A DNA stretch of 64,000 bases from Filimonas zeae (GTDB taxonomy: Bacteria; Bacteroidota; Bacteroidia; Chitinophagales; Chitinophagaceae). A model generated the notes under the pieces. It was not told the origin of the DNA, searched no databases, and was given only the letters and a program-made list of their open reading frames with translations. The position numbers and the translations under genes were made by a program. Shown one piece after another: positions 17,569 to 27,446 of this stretch. Numbering within the stretch: the stretch's first letter is position 1; every line of letters starts with the position of its first letter. The stretch is from NCBI RefSeq assembly GCF_014641615.1, contig NZ_BMIB01000004.1:62001-126000 (forward strand), in the 5' to 3' direction.

Positions 17569-19426
17569 AGTTATCTGTTGGTTTGGTAAGGGTATAAGGT
17601 ATTTCTATGTTCACCATGGTTCCCCGGCCTTCGGCAGACTCTATTACCATCTGCCCTTCCAGGTAATCCACTTTACTCTGTACACTGCGTAAAAAAAACG
17701 TACCGTTACTGTCTGGCTTCATGCCGGCACCATCATCTTCTACCATAATGCCAATACTATCTTCGTGCTCAATCAGTTGCACCAGTACATGAACCGCCTT
17801 CGCATGTTTAAGTATGTTCTGCAGCAATTCCTGCACTAAACGGTATAAGGTGTTTCTGAAGTTGACGGATATATTGCTGTTCTGTTCAAACCCTATCAGC
17901 ACCAGCTCTACCTGAATTTTGCCGGACTGATTGGCCATGCCCACGAGGTTTTCTACCGCACGGCGAAACCCGTATTGCTCTATAGCCAGGGGGGATAGCT
18001 GGTGACTGATGCTACGGATGGAGTGACTTACCATCTGCAATACTTCACCGGCCTGCTCCATTTTGGCCATACTTTCCCAGCCCTGCTTTTCGCGGGCAGC
18101 ATCCAGATTCAGGGAGGCCAGCGACAGCAGGGAACCTACTTCATCATGCAACTGATCGGCCACTGCTTTCCGTTCATTCTCCTGTACAGAAACAATGGTA
18201 TCGGTAAGGCGTTTTTGTTCTTCACTTTTCTCTGCCAGCAGGTCCTCCCGCTCTCTGCGGTAACGGTTAAAACGTTCAGCCATACCAAACATTATAATCA
18301 TCGCTTCCAGTACCACACCGGTAAACATACCATAACGGCCCGGAAAAGGTGTAAACAGGGGGTGGCCAAAATGGGAAAGGCTCTCAGCAAATGAAAAAGC
18401 AAACAGCACTATGGTAGCCAGAAAATATACTTTGGCCAGCCTGCTGCCCTTGCGTATTTTCTCTATCAGACTGGCAAAATATAGTACGGAGTATACCACC
18501 GACAATAAAGTGATAAACCGAAGGAACACCAGCATAAACGCTCCTGCGCGGGTATAATCAAATGGCCATAACACCAGCACCAGCATCAGTATACAACAAA
18601 CCTGCACCACTTTCATGGGGCGGTAACACCAGCTATCCTTTCCCTGCCCTATAAACAATTGCAGAAACTGTATGGACACCAACATGGTGGCACCCAGAAA
18701 AAACGGGCGGGACCGGCTGGGAAAATAAGACGATGATGGCCATAGGTACTGAAAGCCCAGCCCTTTGTCAGACCATATCCACATAGAAAGGCAAAATACA
18801 TACAGGGCGTACCAGATATACAGCTGATCTTTAGTGGTTACAAAAAGAAAACATCCAAACAGCACCATCAGCAGCGCAACGCCCGACAACAAACCATTCA
18901 CCAGCGATTCCTGCGCAATGGTGGCTGCCAGCTGGCTGCGGGTTACCAGTTGCAAAGGTGCCTGTAGCGATTCAAAATGCTTATCAATCTTCAGCAGGTA
19001 TAATGGAGCACGAGGTTGTAACGGCAGCGCAGAATAGTTATATAATATGGGGCGTTGATGAAACACGTAACCATCGCCGGTAAACGCGAGGGAATCAATG
19101 CTGCCCTTCGGTGTTACCCGATACCATTCCAGATAATTGATGGCAGCGTTATTTACCAGTAATACTTCCTCTTCATTCAGCGTATCAGCAGCAACTGCAA
19201 TCCAGAATACGGAACCGGTAAAACCGGGGTTCAGAAACAGATTATCCATTTGCCGGAAAGCCCCTTGCCAGTATTGGAGCAACACGTCCGCAGGCTGAAA
19301 GGTACGGCTGGTATCTTCCCATACATAAAACACCGCGTTAGATTGCGGAACAGAGTTTTGTGCACGCAGGGTAAACACCTGTAGCAAAAGCAGTAGTAAT
19401 ATGGTGGCAGTATAAAGGGTGCGCAT
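17540..19426 (-). CDS. 7TMR-DISM sensor histidine kinase
   Basis: About 628 residues from the chosen ATG at 19426 (MRTLYTATILLLLLLQVF signal peptide); an in-frame ATG at 19450 would add eight residues. An extracellular 7TMR-DISM ligand-type domain (to about residue 180) precedes seven membrane helices (about 185-390) and a short coiled coil. The kinase part is of the HisKA_3 type: the His lies in ERKAVADQLHDEVGSLL, and the ATPase has LVQELLQNILKHAKA and VEDDGAGM. It phosphorylates the response regulator that overlaps it downstream. The signal is unknown; DISM extracellular domains often bind carbohydrates. Confidence 0.9.
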   Translation of the reverse strand: MRTLYTATILLLLLLQVFTLRAQNSVPQSNAVFYVWEDTSRTFQPADVLLQYWQGAFRQMDNLFLNPGFTGSVFWIAVAADTLNEEEVLLVNNAAINYLEWYRVTPKGSIDSLAFTGDGYVFHQRPILYNYSALPLQPRAPLYLLKIDKHFESLQAPLQLVTRSQLAATIAQESLVNGLLSGVALLMVLFGCFLFVTTKDQLYIWYALYVFCLSMWIWSDKGLGFQYLWPSSSYFPSRSRPFFLGATMLVSIQFLQLFIGQGKDSWCYRPMKVVQVCCILMLVLVLWPFDYTRAGAFMLVFLRFITLLSVVYSVLYFASLIEKIRKGSRLAKVYFLATIVLFAFSFAESLSHFGHPLFTPFPGRYGMFTGVVLEAMIIMFGMAERFNRYRREREDLLAEKSEEQKRLTDTIVSVQENERKAVADQLHDEVGSLLSLASLNLDAAREKQGWESMAKMEQAGEVLQMVSHSIRSISHQLSPLAIEQYGFRRAVENLVGMANQSGKIQVELVLIGFEQNSNISVNFRNTLYRLVQELLQNILKHAKAVHVLVQLIEHEDSIGIMVEDDGAGMKPDSNGTFFLRSVQSKVDYLEGQMVIESAEGRGTMVNIEIPYTLTKPTDNYALPPDYSR

Positions 19427-19514
19427 ACCTATGGCACCAAAAATACTCATAATTAGGTATTGGCAAATGCGGGCAGCTCCGATAGTTTAGCTGCTCCCTC
19501 TCCCCTTGCTACAT

Positions 19515-19540
19515 AAAAAAGCCCTTCATTGCTGAAGGGC
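19515..19540 (-). terminator. terminator of yidC
   Basis: Stem GCCCTTCA (19521-19528) with TGAAGGGC (19533-19540), loop TTGC, followed on the minus strand by six T residues. It lies 8 bp after the yidC stop. Confidence 0.9.
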
Positions 19541-19548
19541 CTTTTTAT

Positions 19549-21393
19549 TTATTTCTTCTGGTTCTTATTTTTCATATCCTGTATTTTTTTCTGCTGCTCC
19601 ATTACCGCAGAATACTTTTCCTGCCACTTGCTCTGTGTTTTAGGCTTCTTACGGTTGGCATCCATTTTAGCCAGAATTTTCGCATGGTCTATAATGTAAT
19701 GCTGAATTACAAACTGCATTGCCAGGGTAATGAGGTTAGATACTGTGTAGTACCAGGTCAGTGCCGAAGGCAGTTTGTTAAACACGAAGAACAGGATGAA
19801 AGGGAATATGTAAGGCATGTACTTCATGGCAGGGTTATCCTGCGTAGGTGTCATGCTCATATTGTAAATAGAAATAAGGAAGCTGGTTAATACCGCTGTA
19901 ATGGTAAACAAGCTCAGGTGATCGCCCAGGCCCCAGATATTGAAAGGGAAATGAACGATAGTGTCATAAGCGGATAAGTCATCACTCCACAAAAACCCTT
20001 GCCCACGCAGTGCGATGTTAGAGTTAAAGAAGCTATACAATGCAAAGAAGATCGGAATCTGTAACAGCGCGGGAATACAACCACCTACTGGGTTTACACC
20101 TGCTTCTCTGAACAGTTTCATCTGCTCCATGGCAAAAGCCTGCTGATCGCCGTTCAGTTTCTTCTTCAGTTCATCCAGCTCAGGACGCAGTACTTTCATT
20201 TTAGCACCGCTGAGGTAGCTGGTGTACGTTAAAGGTGAAGTAACGAGACGGATAAACAGCGTCAGGAACAGAATTACCCAACCGTAATTGCTTACCAGGC
20301 TGGCGAAGAAGTTAAACACCGGCATGATGATGAACTTGTTAATAGGACGTACAAAAGAATATACGTCGCGGCCCAGGTTCACAATCTTATCCATTTCAGG
20401 CGCTTCATTTTTCAGCACCTTGTATTCGTTAGGTCCGAAGAACAGTTGGAAAGGCGCATTGAAATTAGCTGCCGGCGTACCTTTGTACTGGAAGGTTGCC
20501 ACTACGTTACCCAACACGGCAGAGGAATCTGTTTTACGGTTCCACTTAACAGAACCACCACTGGCAAAGCCGTTTTTAGCTACCAGGGTTGTGTTGAAGA
20601 ACTGCTGAACTGCACCTACCCATTGAACAGGCTTTTCAAAAGTTCTTTCGTTTTTGGCAGACATATAGTCGAAGCTGTTATCCTCAGAAAAACATACATT
20701 GCTCTGTTGTCTTTCATATTCCAGTGAGCCTTCATGTCTTTCAGGAGAAACATACCAGCGGATACCCATGGTATTGTTGGTAAGCAGTTTGTCTGCACCC
20801 ACAAACCCCACGTTCCAGTCAATCATGTAATCGTTAGCCTTTACCAAATAGGCATGGGTAACAGACTGGCCGTTAGCCGCCAGGGTAAAGCTGATGGTTT
20901 GGCTGCCATCTGCATTTTTTACTACCTGAGAGGGGGTAAAATATAAGTCCGTTACATCTGCAATTTGTCCGGGCGCTGTGTTGATGGGGTAGGTTAACTC
21001 ATCGTTAGCACCACCATTTAATACCACGGGCTTTTTATCGTAAGAAGCGTAATTTTTCAGTTGTACCTGCTTAACGGAACCACCTTTATTAGAGAAAGTA
21101 ATTTTCATTACCTGGTTCTCCACCACTGTCAGTTGTTCAGTACCGTTAGCAGCACCTAAAAAGGTACCTGCTTTGTTTGCTCTTGCGGCAGAATCCTGTG
21201 CGGCTGCCTGTGCTCTGGCTAACGCAGTATCAATAGCAGGGATTTTGGATTTCTCCACCAGGGCAGTAGAATCTTTCTCCCGCTGCTGCTGTTCTGCAAT
21301 CAGCTTCTGTTGTTTGTTCGTGTACCAGAAAAAACCAAAAAACAGAATACCCAATAATACAAACCCAATGACCGTATTCTTATCCGTCTTCAT
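19549..21393 (-). CDS. yidC: membrane protein insertase YidC
   Basis: 614 residues. An N-terminal membrane anchor (VIGFVLLGILFFGFFWYTN) precedes a large periplasmic beta-rich domain (to about 350). The insertase core follows, with FNFFASLVSNYGWVILFLTLFIRLVTSPLTY, VGGCIPALLQIPIFFALYSFF and WYYTVSNLITLAMQFVIQHYI. YidC inserts inner-membrane proteins with or without SecYEG. The tail is basic (KNKNQKK), as in ribosome-contacting YidC homologues. A TACCTTTG -7 match lies at 21417-21424, about 24 bp before the start, without a clear -33 box. Confidence 0.95.
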   Translation of the reverse strand: MKTDKNTVIGFVLLGILFFGFFWYTNKQQKLIAEQQQREKDSTALVEKSKIPAIDTALARAQAAAQDSAARANKAGTFLGAANGTEQLTVVENQVMKITFSNKGGSVKQVQLKNYASYDKKPVVLNGGANDELTYPINTAPGQIADVTDLYFTPSQVVKNADGSQTISFTLAANGQSVTHAYLVKANDYMIDWNVGFVGADKLLTNNTMGIRWYVSPERHEGSLEYERQQSNVCFSEDNSFDYMSAKNERTFEKPVQWVGAVQQFFNTTLVAKNGFASGGSVKWNRKTDSSAVLGNVVATFQYKGTPAANFNAPFQLFFGPNEYKVLKNEAPEMDKIVNLGRDVYSFVRPINKFIIMPVFNFFASLVSNYGWVILFLTLFIRLVTSPLTYTSYLSGAKMKVLRPELDELKKKLNGDQQAFAMEQMKLFREAGVNPVGGCIPALLQIPIFFALYSFFNSNIALRGQGFLWSDDLSAYDTIVHFPFNIWGLGDHLSLFTITAVLTSFLISIYNMSMTPTQDNPAMKYMPYIFPFILFFVFNKLPSALTWYYTVSNLITLAMQFVIQHYIIDHAKILAKMDANRKKPKTQSKWQEKYSAVMEQQKKIQDMKNKNQKK

Positions 21394-21438
21394 ATATGAC
21401 TATAAAAATTGAGCGGCAAAGGTAGGGTTTGCAACGTA

Positions 21439-21466
21439 GAACGCCGCCCCTTTTGGGACGGCGTTC
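21439..21466 (-). terminator. possible terminator of the DPP IV-type gene
   Basis: GAACGCCG (21439-21446) pairs with CGGCGTTC (21459-21466). There is no T run on the minus strand, so termination is uncertain. Confidence 0.35.
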
Positions 21467-21500
21467 GTAAAAAGCTGTATAATTTAACTATTACGCCTTA

Positions 21501-23663
21501 TCAACGGCCACCACCGGGGCAGTTTCTGCGTAAAAACTCAGTAAACGTGCTTTTCAGGTGCTGGCTGGTGCCTTCGCCTTCAGAAATAGCGTGCGTTCTG
21601 TTGGGGTAGCTCATCAACTGAAACACTTTGTTGTGTTTAACCAGTTCATTAATAAGCATTTCAGTATTCTGATAGTGCACGTTATCATCACCGGTGCCGT
21701 GTATCAGCAGCAGTTTGCCGCGGAGGTCCTTAGCATGGGTAACGGGTGAGCCGTTTATAAAGTCTTCCCGGTTTTCCTGCGGAATACCCATGTAGCGTTC
21801 CTGATAAATATTGTCGTAGGTAAGCTGGTTGGCTACCGGGGCAATGGAAATACCTACTTTATAAATATCGGGGTATTGAAACAGCAGGTTCAGCGTAGTA
21901 GAACCACCACCACTCCAGCCCCATACAGCCACGCGGCTGCTATCTACATATGGCCACTCAAGTATCTTTTTGGTTGCCAGTGCCTGATCGCGGATGTTTA
22001 CCTGACCAATGTTGCGATAAATAGCTTTACGCCAGGCTGCTCCTTTAGGTGCAGGGGTGCCGCGGCCATCCAGACTAATCTGTATATAACCATCTGCTGC
22101 AATATCACCACTGTACAAACGGGTGCTGCCGGTACCATAGCTGTCCTTCACGGTTTGGGAGGCTGGTTCGGTATATACGTTAAACAGTACGGGGTATTTT
22201 TTAGTCGCATCAAAGTTGGCGGGCTTCACCATCCAGCCATCCAGTGTTACACCTTCTTCGGTAGTTACCTGAAAAAACTCAACAGGATATACCGGAGTAC
22301 CGGGGCGGCGGCTGGCATGTTTTTCTGTACCGGGCAGGGCGGTGTGCGCTGGAAGGCTTACCCATTCCTGCATAGGCAGGCTGTTAGCAGAAGAAAAAGA
22401 GTGCATGGCATAAGCACCGCTGGGCGATACTTCGTAACCATGGGTGCCTTTTTGTGTGGCGGGTGATAACAGCGTTGCTTCGCCACCGGATATATTTACA
22501 CGGTACAGGTACTTTTGGGTGGCATTGTCAGGAGAAGCCATGAAGTAGATGTTACCTGTTTTATCGTCAATGGCCTGTATAGTAATGATGTCATATTTAC
22601 CGCTGGTAACCAGTTTCTCTGATTTGCCATCGCGGCTTACCAGGTAAATGTGGCGGTAGCCGTCTTTCTCAGACACCCATAAAAAGTTTTTACCATTGTT
22701 CAGCCATTCCCAGCCGGTAGGATCATCTGCCCAGCGTGCTTTAATATCTATCCATGCTTTGTCCGTTTCGGAGTAGATAGCACGGGCGGCACCGGTAGTG
22801 CTGTTACACAGGAATATTTTGCTTTCGTTCTGTTTTCTGTTCAGTTGCTGCAATATCAGCTCGGTAGTGTTGTTAGCCCATTCCATACGGGGAATGTAGT
22901 GCTGGCGGCTATCGCCGGGCACCTGCATCCAGGTAGTTTTAGCTGTGGTAATATCCACTACACCCACTTTGCAGGGAGAAGGCGCTTCACCTACTTTGGG
23001 ATATTCTACCGGTACGTTGAAGGAATAAATAGAATCGGTGGTATTCAGCATCAGATAGTTTCTGATCTGGCGGGCATCTATCTGCCAGTAAGCAATGTGT
23101 TTGCTATCGGGGCTCCAGCGGAAACCATCGCGGCAGTCAAACTCTTCTTCATATACCCAATCGAACGTACCGTTAATCATACGGTCGGTACCGTCTGTGG
23201 TAAGAGCTTTGATAGCGCCGTTTTTTACATCTTCCACATATACGTTATGCTCACTTACATACGCTACTTTATTACCATCGGGTGAGAATTTGGCAAACAT
23301 TAAAGAAGAAACCGGCTTTCCTTTACCCAGCTGACGTAAACTGCCGGTATTGAGATCGAGCACCCAGTAATCGCCGCGGGTATCCTGGCGCCATACTCTT
23401 TGTGTATTGGTATAGATGAGTGCTTTTTTACCATCTTCTGAAAAACTGAAGTTTCTCACTTTTAACGGAGCAGTGCTGCCGGCAGGGGTAAGCTTTGCTT
23501 TTTCTATCACTACCTTACTGGAAAAAGCGGGCAGCGTATACAACACAATTCCATTGTCTTCCGCTTCGTAATAACCTTTACCATCGGCAGTCCAATGCTG
23601 TGCGGTTGCCTGCAGCGATAAAAGCAGACAGGTCAAAGCAGCTAGTTTACGTACTTGTTTCAT
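21501..23663 (-). CDS. S9B family dipeptidyl peptidase (DPP IV type), exported
   Basis: 720 residues with a signal peptide ending LQATAQ. The N-terminal half is the DPP IV beta-propeller, including the dipeptide-binding double Glu motif DWVYEEEFDCRDGFRWSPD. The C-terminal alpha/beta-hydrolase domain has the catalytic Ser in WGWSGGG (about 583), the Asp in HGTGDDNVH (about 657) and the His in NRTHAIS (about 690). DPP IV removes X-Pro or X-Ala dipeptides from peptide N-termini, here in the periplasm or at the surface, probably for protein nutrition. It has its own transcription unit. Confidence 0.93.
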   Translation of the reverse strand: MKQVRKLAALTCLLLSLQATAQHWTADGKGYYEAEDNGIVLYTLPAFSSKVVIEKAKLTPAGSTAPLKVRNFSFSEDGKKALIYTNTQRVWRQDTRGDYWVLDLNTGSLRQLGKGKPVSSLMFAKFSPDGNKVAYVSEHNVYVEDVKNGAIKALTTDGTDRMINGTFDWVYEEEFDCRDGFRWSPDSKHIAYWQIDARQIRNYLMLNTTDSIYSFNVPVEYPKVGEAPSPCKVGVVDITTAKTTWMQVPGDSRQHYIPRMEWANNTTELILQQLNRKQNESKIFLCNSTTGAARAIYSETDKAWIDIKARWADDPTGWEWLNNGKNFLWVSEKDGYRHIYLVSRDGKSEKLVTSGKYDIITIQAIDDKTGNIYFMASPDNATQKYLYRVNISGGEATLLSPATQKGTHGYEVSPSGAYAMHSFSSANSLPMQEWVSLPAHTALPGTEKHASRRPGTPVYPVEFFQVTTEEGVTLDGWMVKPANFDATKKYPVLFNVYTEPASQTVKDSYGTGSTRLYSGDIAADGYIQISLDGRGTPAPKGAAWRKAIYRNIGQVNIRDQALATKKILEWPYVDSSRVAVWGWSGGGSTTLNLLFQYPDIYKVGISIAPVANQLTYDNIYQERYMGIPQENREDFINGSPVTHAKDLRGKLLLIHGTGDDNVHYQNTEMLINELVKHNKVFQLMSYPNRTHAISEGEGTSQHLKSTFTEFLRRNCPGGGR

Positions 23664-23703
23664 GTTGATAAGAGTAATTAAAACGCCAATTTACAGGAAT
23701 GAC

Positions 23704-23746
23704 ATAAAAAAACACGAAATACACACCTGTAATGTGTATTTCGTGC
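23704..23746 (-). terminator. terminator of pyrG
   Basis: Stem CACGAAATACACA (23713-23725) with TGTGTATTTCGTG (23733-23745), 13 bp, followed on the minus strand by seven T residues. Confidence 0.9.
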
Positions 23747-23784
23747 TGTGGTAAAACAGTTACCGGCCTGCACCGGCGTACTGC

Positions 23785-25434
23785 TTATATAATTTCGCCC
23801 TGTAACACAGGGTTCTTCATGCTGCTCTTTTTCTCGTTGTATTGCTTGGCTGCTCCTACAAAGCTTACGAACAGTGGCGCCGGGTTTTCTACGGTGCTCT
23901 TCAGTTCGGGGTGGTATTGTACGCCAATAAAGAATGGGTGTGATGGCACTTCCATAATTTCCACCAGACCGGTTTCGGGGTTGCGGCCGCTCGCCTTCAT
24001 ACCGCTGGCTTCATACGCATCCAGGTATTTGTTGTTGAACTCGTAACGGTGACGGTGACGCTCGCTGATGCTAAGGCTGCCATAGATTTTCTCTGCCAAT
24101 GTACCGGCTTTGATATCGCAAGGGTAAGCGCCTAAACGCATGGTACCACCCATCATGGTAATCTGCTTCTGCTCTTCCATCATGTTAATTACCGGGTCAA
24201 CAGTATTAGCATCCATCTCGGTAGAGTGCGCTGTGGCCAGTCCCAGTACGTTACGGCCGTATTCTACTACTGCCATCTGCATACCTAAACAGATACCGAA
24301 GAAAGGCAGGCCGTTTTCACGTGCATACTGAATGGCAACAATTTTACCATCAATACCACGCATACCAAAACCGGGGGCTACCAGTAAGCCGTCAAGGCCC
24401 TGTAACTTTTCAGCTACGTTTTCCTGAGAGATATATTCACTGTGCACATTTACAATCTGCACCTTGGTTTCGTTCATAGCACCGGCGTGTACAAAGCTTT
24501 CGAGGATAGACTTATAGGCATCCTGTAACTCAATGTACTTACCAATTAAACCGATGGTTACTTTGGATTTAGGATATTTCAGTTTATCCAGGAAGCCTTT
24601 CCATTTGTCCAGTACGGGCTCTTTATAGTTAGTCAGCTGAAATTTCTTCAGACAAATCAGATCCAGCTTTTCACGCAGCATTTCCAATGGCACCTCATAA
24701 ATAGTAGGTGCGTCCATTGCTTCGATAACTGCTTCTGGTTTAACGTTACAGAACAGCGCTATTTTACGTTTAATATCGTTGCCCAGCGGCTCTTCTGTAC
24801 GGCATACAATTACATCAGGATGTACACCTGTTTCGCTCAGCATTTTAACACTGTGCTGTGTAGGCTTGGTTTTCAGCTCTTTTGCTGCTTTCAGGTAAGG
24901 CACCAGTGTAAGGTGTATTACGGCTACATCTTCTTCAGGCAGCTCCCACTGTAACTGACGTACCGCTTCAATAAACGGTAAGCTTTCAATATCACCTACA
25001 GTACCACCTATCTCGGTAATTACAATATCATATTTACCATCTTTACCCAGCAGCAGCATTCTGCGCTTGATTTCATCGGTAATATGCGGAATAACCTGAA
25101 CGGTTTTACCCAGAAAAGCACCTTCACGCTCTCTGTTAATTACATGCTGATATATACGGCCGGTAGTAACGTTGTTAGACTGGGTAGTGAAAATGTTCAG
25201 GAAACGCTCGTAGTGGCCCAGGTCAAGGTCCGTTTCAGCACCATCTTCCGTTACATAACACTCACCGTGTTCGTAAGGATTTAATGTACCGGGGTCTACG
25301 TTAATGTAGGGGTCCAGTTTTTGAATAGTTACGCTAAACCCACGTGCCTGTAACAGTTTGGCCAGTGAGGCCGCAATAATACCCTTACCCAGACTACTGG
25401 TTACACCACCAGTCACAAAAATGTACTTTGCCAT
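23785..25434 (-). CDS. pyrG: CTP synthase
   Basis: 549 residues, full length. The enzyme makes CTP from UTP, ATP and glutamine. The synthetase domain starts with YIFVTGGVTSSLGKGI and contains KLDPYINVDPGTLNPYEHGECYVTEDGAETDLDLGHYERF. The C-terminal class I glutamine amidotransferase has the nucleophile Cys in FFGICLGMQ and the His in GVQYHPE. The gene follows its own promoter, with TAACTTTG at 25512-25519. Confidence 0.97.
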   Translation of the reverse strand: MAKYIFVTGGVTSSLGKGIIAASLAKLLQARGFSVTIQKLDPYINVDPGTLNPYEHGECYVTEDGAETDLDLGHYERFLNIFTTQSNNVTTGRIYQHVINREREGAFLGKTVQVIPHITDEIKRRMLLLGKDGKYDIVITEIGGTVGDIESLPFIEAVRQLQWELPEEDVAVIHLTLVPYLKAAKELKTKPTQHSVKMLSETGVHPDVIVCRTEEPLGNDIKRKIALFCNVKPEAVIEAMDAPTIYEVPLEMLREKLDLICLKKFQLTNYKEPVLDKWKGFLDKLKYPKSKVTIGLIGKYIELQDAYKSILESFVHAGAMNETKVQIVNVHSEYISQENVAEKLQGLDGLLVAPGFGMRGIDGKIVAIQYARENGLPFFGICLGMQMAVVEYGRNVLGLATAHSTEMDANTVDPVINMMEEQKQITMMGGTMRLGAYPCDIKAGTLAEKIYGSLSISERHRHRYEFNNKYLDAYEASGMKASGRNPETGLVEIMEVPSHPFFIGVQYHPELKSTVENPAPLFVSFVGAAKQYNEKKSSMKNPVLQGEII

Positions 25435-25511
25435 ATATAATGGTTGTTATATTATACTCTCTCTAATGCCTTAAAAGCAGATTGGATGACCTGTAATTAG
25501 TGAAGGTCATG

Positions 25512-25542
25512 CAAAGTTAACCTAATTTTCCGGTTTGAAAAA
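25512..25542 (-). promoter_or_regulatory. probable promoter of pyrG
   Basis: Minus strand TAACTTTG (25519-25512), with TTTT at the -33 position after a 19-bp spacer. The -7 box is a full match and the -33 box is three of four. The leader would be about 70 bases, with no clear attenuator hairpin in it. Confidence 0.5.
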
Positions 25543-25574
25543 AAAGGGGTGTTAAAAACGGAGAGGTACCGCAA

Positions 25575-26375
25575 TTACATATCGTTGACAATTTTTTTGT
25601 AGCTGGTAACTACGCCCTTTATTAAAGAAGAGCTGAAACCCTGATGCTCCATTTCGTTTAACCCGGCAATAGTACAGCCTTTAGGTGTGGTAACTTTATC
25701 TATTTCCTGCTCCGGATGGGTATGTTTGGTCAGCAGCAGTTCCGCCGCGCCTTTTACGGTTTGGGCAGCAATCAGCGAGGCTGTGGCTGCGTCAAAACCA
25801 ATTTCAATACCGCCCTGAATATTGGCGCGGATATAACGCATGGCGTAGGCAGTACCACAGGCACCCAGTACCGTAGCGGCATCCATCAGCTTTTCTTCAA
25901 TCAGCACCGTTTTACCCAGCTGATCAAACAAGCCCTTTACAAACTGCTCCTGCGCAGCAGAAGCTTTGTGACGGGAAATACAGGTAATACTTTCACGGAT
26001 GGCGATAGCGGTATTAGGCATAGCGCGGAACAGCGTAAACTCCTCTCCTACTACCTCCTGCATGTCTTTTACCCATATACCGGTGATAACACTGATGAGT
26101 ACATGACGTTTGGGGTCCAGATCAGGCTGTAACTGCTCCAGAATTTCTTTTACCTGAAAAGGTTTTACGGCCAGTATAAGCCAATCGGCATACCGCACCG
26201 CTTCTGTATTGTTATTGCTCACCAGCACGCCTTTTTCTTCCAGCGGCTTCAGCGTGGCAGTATTTCTTTTGGTAACGATGATATGCTGTGGCTGTATATA
26301 ACCACTGCTGATTAATCCTTCTGCAATAGCAGTTCCCAGGTTCCCCCCGCCAATGATGGCTATTTTGTTGCTCAT
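25575..26375 (-). CDS. proC: pyrroline-5-carboxylate reductase
   Basis: 266 residues. This is the last step of proline synthesis, an NAD(P)H-dependent reduction. The N-terminal Rossmann motif is AIIGGGNLGTAIAEGL, followed by LILAVKPFQVKEIL and FRAMPNTAIAI. The C-terminal dimer domain contains the family signature (VTTPKGCTIAGLNEME). The hldD gene lies 30 bp upstream on the same strand and they may be cotranscribed. Confidence 0.94.
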   Translation of the reverse strand: MSNKIAIIGGGNLGTAIAEGLISSGYIQPQHIIVTKRNTATLKPLEEKGVLVSNNNTEAVRYADWLILAVKPFQVKEILEQLQPDLDPKRHVLISVITGIWVKDMQEVVGEEFTLFRAMPNTAIAIRESITCISRHKASAAQEQFVKGLFDQLGKTVLIEEKLMDAATVLGACGTAYAMRYIRANIQGGIEIGFDAATASLIAAQTVKGAAELLLTKHTHPEQEIDKVTTPKGCTIAGLNEMEHQGFSSSLIKGVVTSYKKIVNDM

Positions 26376-26405
26376 GGTTTTGGTTGTTATACGAAGAGAT
26401 CAAAT

Positions 26406-27425
26406 TTACCAAATCTTACCCGCTTTCAGATAGTTGCGTACGTAATCATCCACACCTGCTTCCAGCGAATAGAACGGTTCGTTATAACCAGCGTCCTGCA
26501 GCTTCTTCATGTTAGCTTCGGTGAAGTATTGATATTTATCGCGGATATCTTCGGGCATATCTATAAACTCAATATGCGGTTCTTTATCTAAGCCTGCGTA
26601 GGTAGATTTTACCAGATCTATAAAAGAACGGGCCTGGCCGGTACCCAGATTGTAGAGTCCGTTGCTGGCCTTTGTATCAGGCTGCGCACTTTGCTCCATC
26701 AGCCAGTACATCACCTTTACCACATCTTTTACATATACAAAATCGCGCAGTTGCTCGCCATCTTTAATGCCTTCGCGGTGACTGCGGAACAGTTTTACCA
26801 CACCGTTCTGCTGAATCTGGTTGAAGGAGTGGAAGATTACGCTGGCCATGCGCGCTTTATGATATTCATTGGGGCCGTATACGTTAAAGAATTTCAGGCC
26901 CGCCCAGAACGGCGGCTGTTCTGTTTGCTGTAAGGCCCATTTGTCAAATTCATTTTTACTTACACCGTAGGGGTTTAACGGCTGTAATTGATTTACTACT
27001 TCATGCGAATCATCGTAGCCCAGTTCGCCTCCGCCATAGGTAGCAGCGGAAGAGGCATATACCAGCGGCACCTGATGCAGGGTGCAGTATTTCCACATAT
27101 CTATGGAGTACTGCACATTCAGTTCTTCATGAATAGCATAGTTAAACTCGGTGGTATCGGTGCGGGCGCCGAGGTGGAACACAAACTGTAGTTGCGGCCG
27201 GGCAGTTTCGAGCCAGTTGAAGAACGACTGGCGCTCCACTGTGCGGAGGAAGGTTTTGCCTTCCCAGTTGGAGCGTTTCTTTTCCTCGCCAAAATCATCT
27301 ACCAATATCAGGTTTTCAAACCCTTTGCTGTTAAGATACTGTACCATACAGCTGCCGATGAACCCGGCGGCCCCTGTTACAACAATTACCTGCTGACCTG
27401 CTGCTATTTCCTGTGATTCAAACAT
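26406..27425 (-). CDS. hldD: ADP-L-glycero-D-manno-heptose 6-epimerase
   Basis: About 339 residues from the ATG at 27425 (MFESQEIAAG); a longer frame starts at 27446. HldD is a short-chain dehydrogenase-type epimerase making the heptose precursor of the LPS inner core. Visible motifs are VVTGAAGFIGSCMVQ for NADP binding, the catalytic Tyr-X3-Lys in YGVSKNEFDKW, and FNVYGPNEYHKARMASV, typical of HldD. With the GT9 transferase at 35983 it suggests that the strain makes a heptose-containing or similar core. Confidence 0.93.
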   Translation of the reverse strand: MFESQEIAAGQQVIVVTGAAGFIGSCMVQYLNSKGFENLILVDDFGEEKKRSNWEGKTFLRTVERQSFFNWLETARPQLQFVFHLGARTDTTEFNYAIHEELNVQYSIDMWKYCTLHQVPLVYASSAATYGGGELGYDDSHEVVNQLQPLNPYGVSKNEFDKWALQQTEQPPFWAGLKFFNVYGPNEYHKARMASVIFHSFNQIQQNGVVKLFRSHREGIKDGEQLRDFVYVKDVVKVMYWLMEQSAQPDTKASNGLYNLGTGQARSFIDLVKSTYAGLDKEPHIEFIDMPEDIRDKYQYFTEANMKKLQDAGYNEPFYSLEAGVDDYVRNYLKAGKIW

Positions 27426-27446
27426 ATGCCCGTTTTGCAGGCGCAA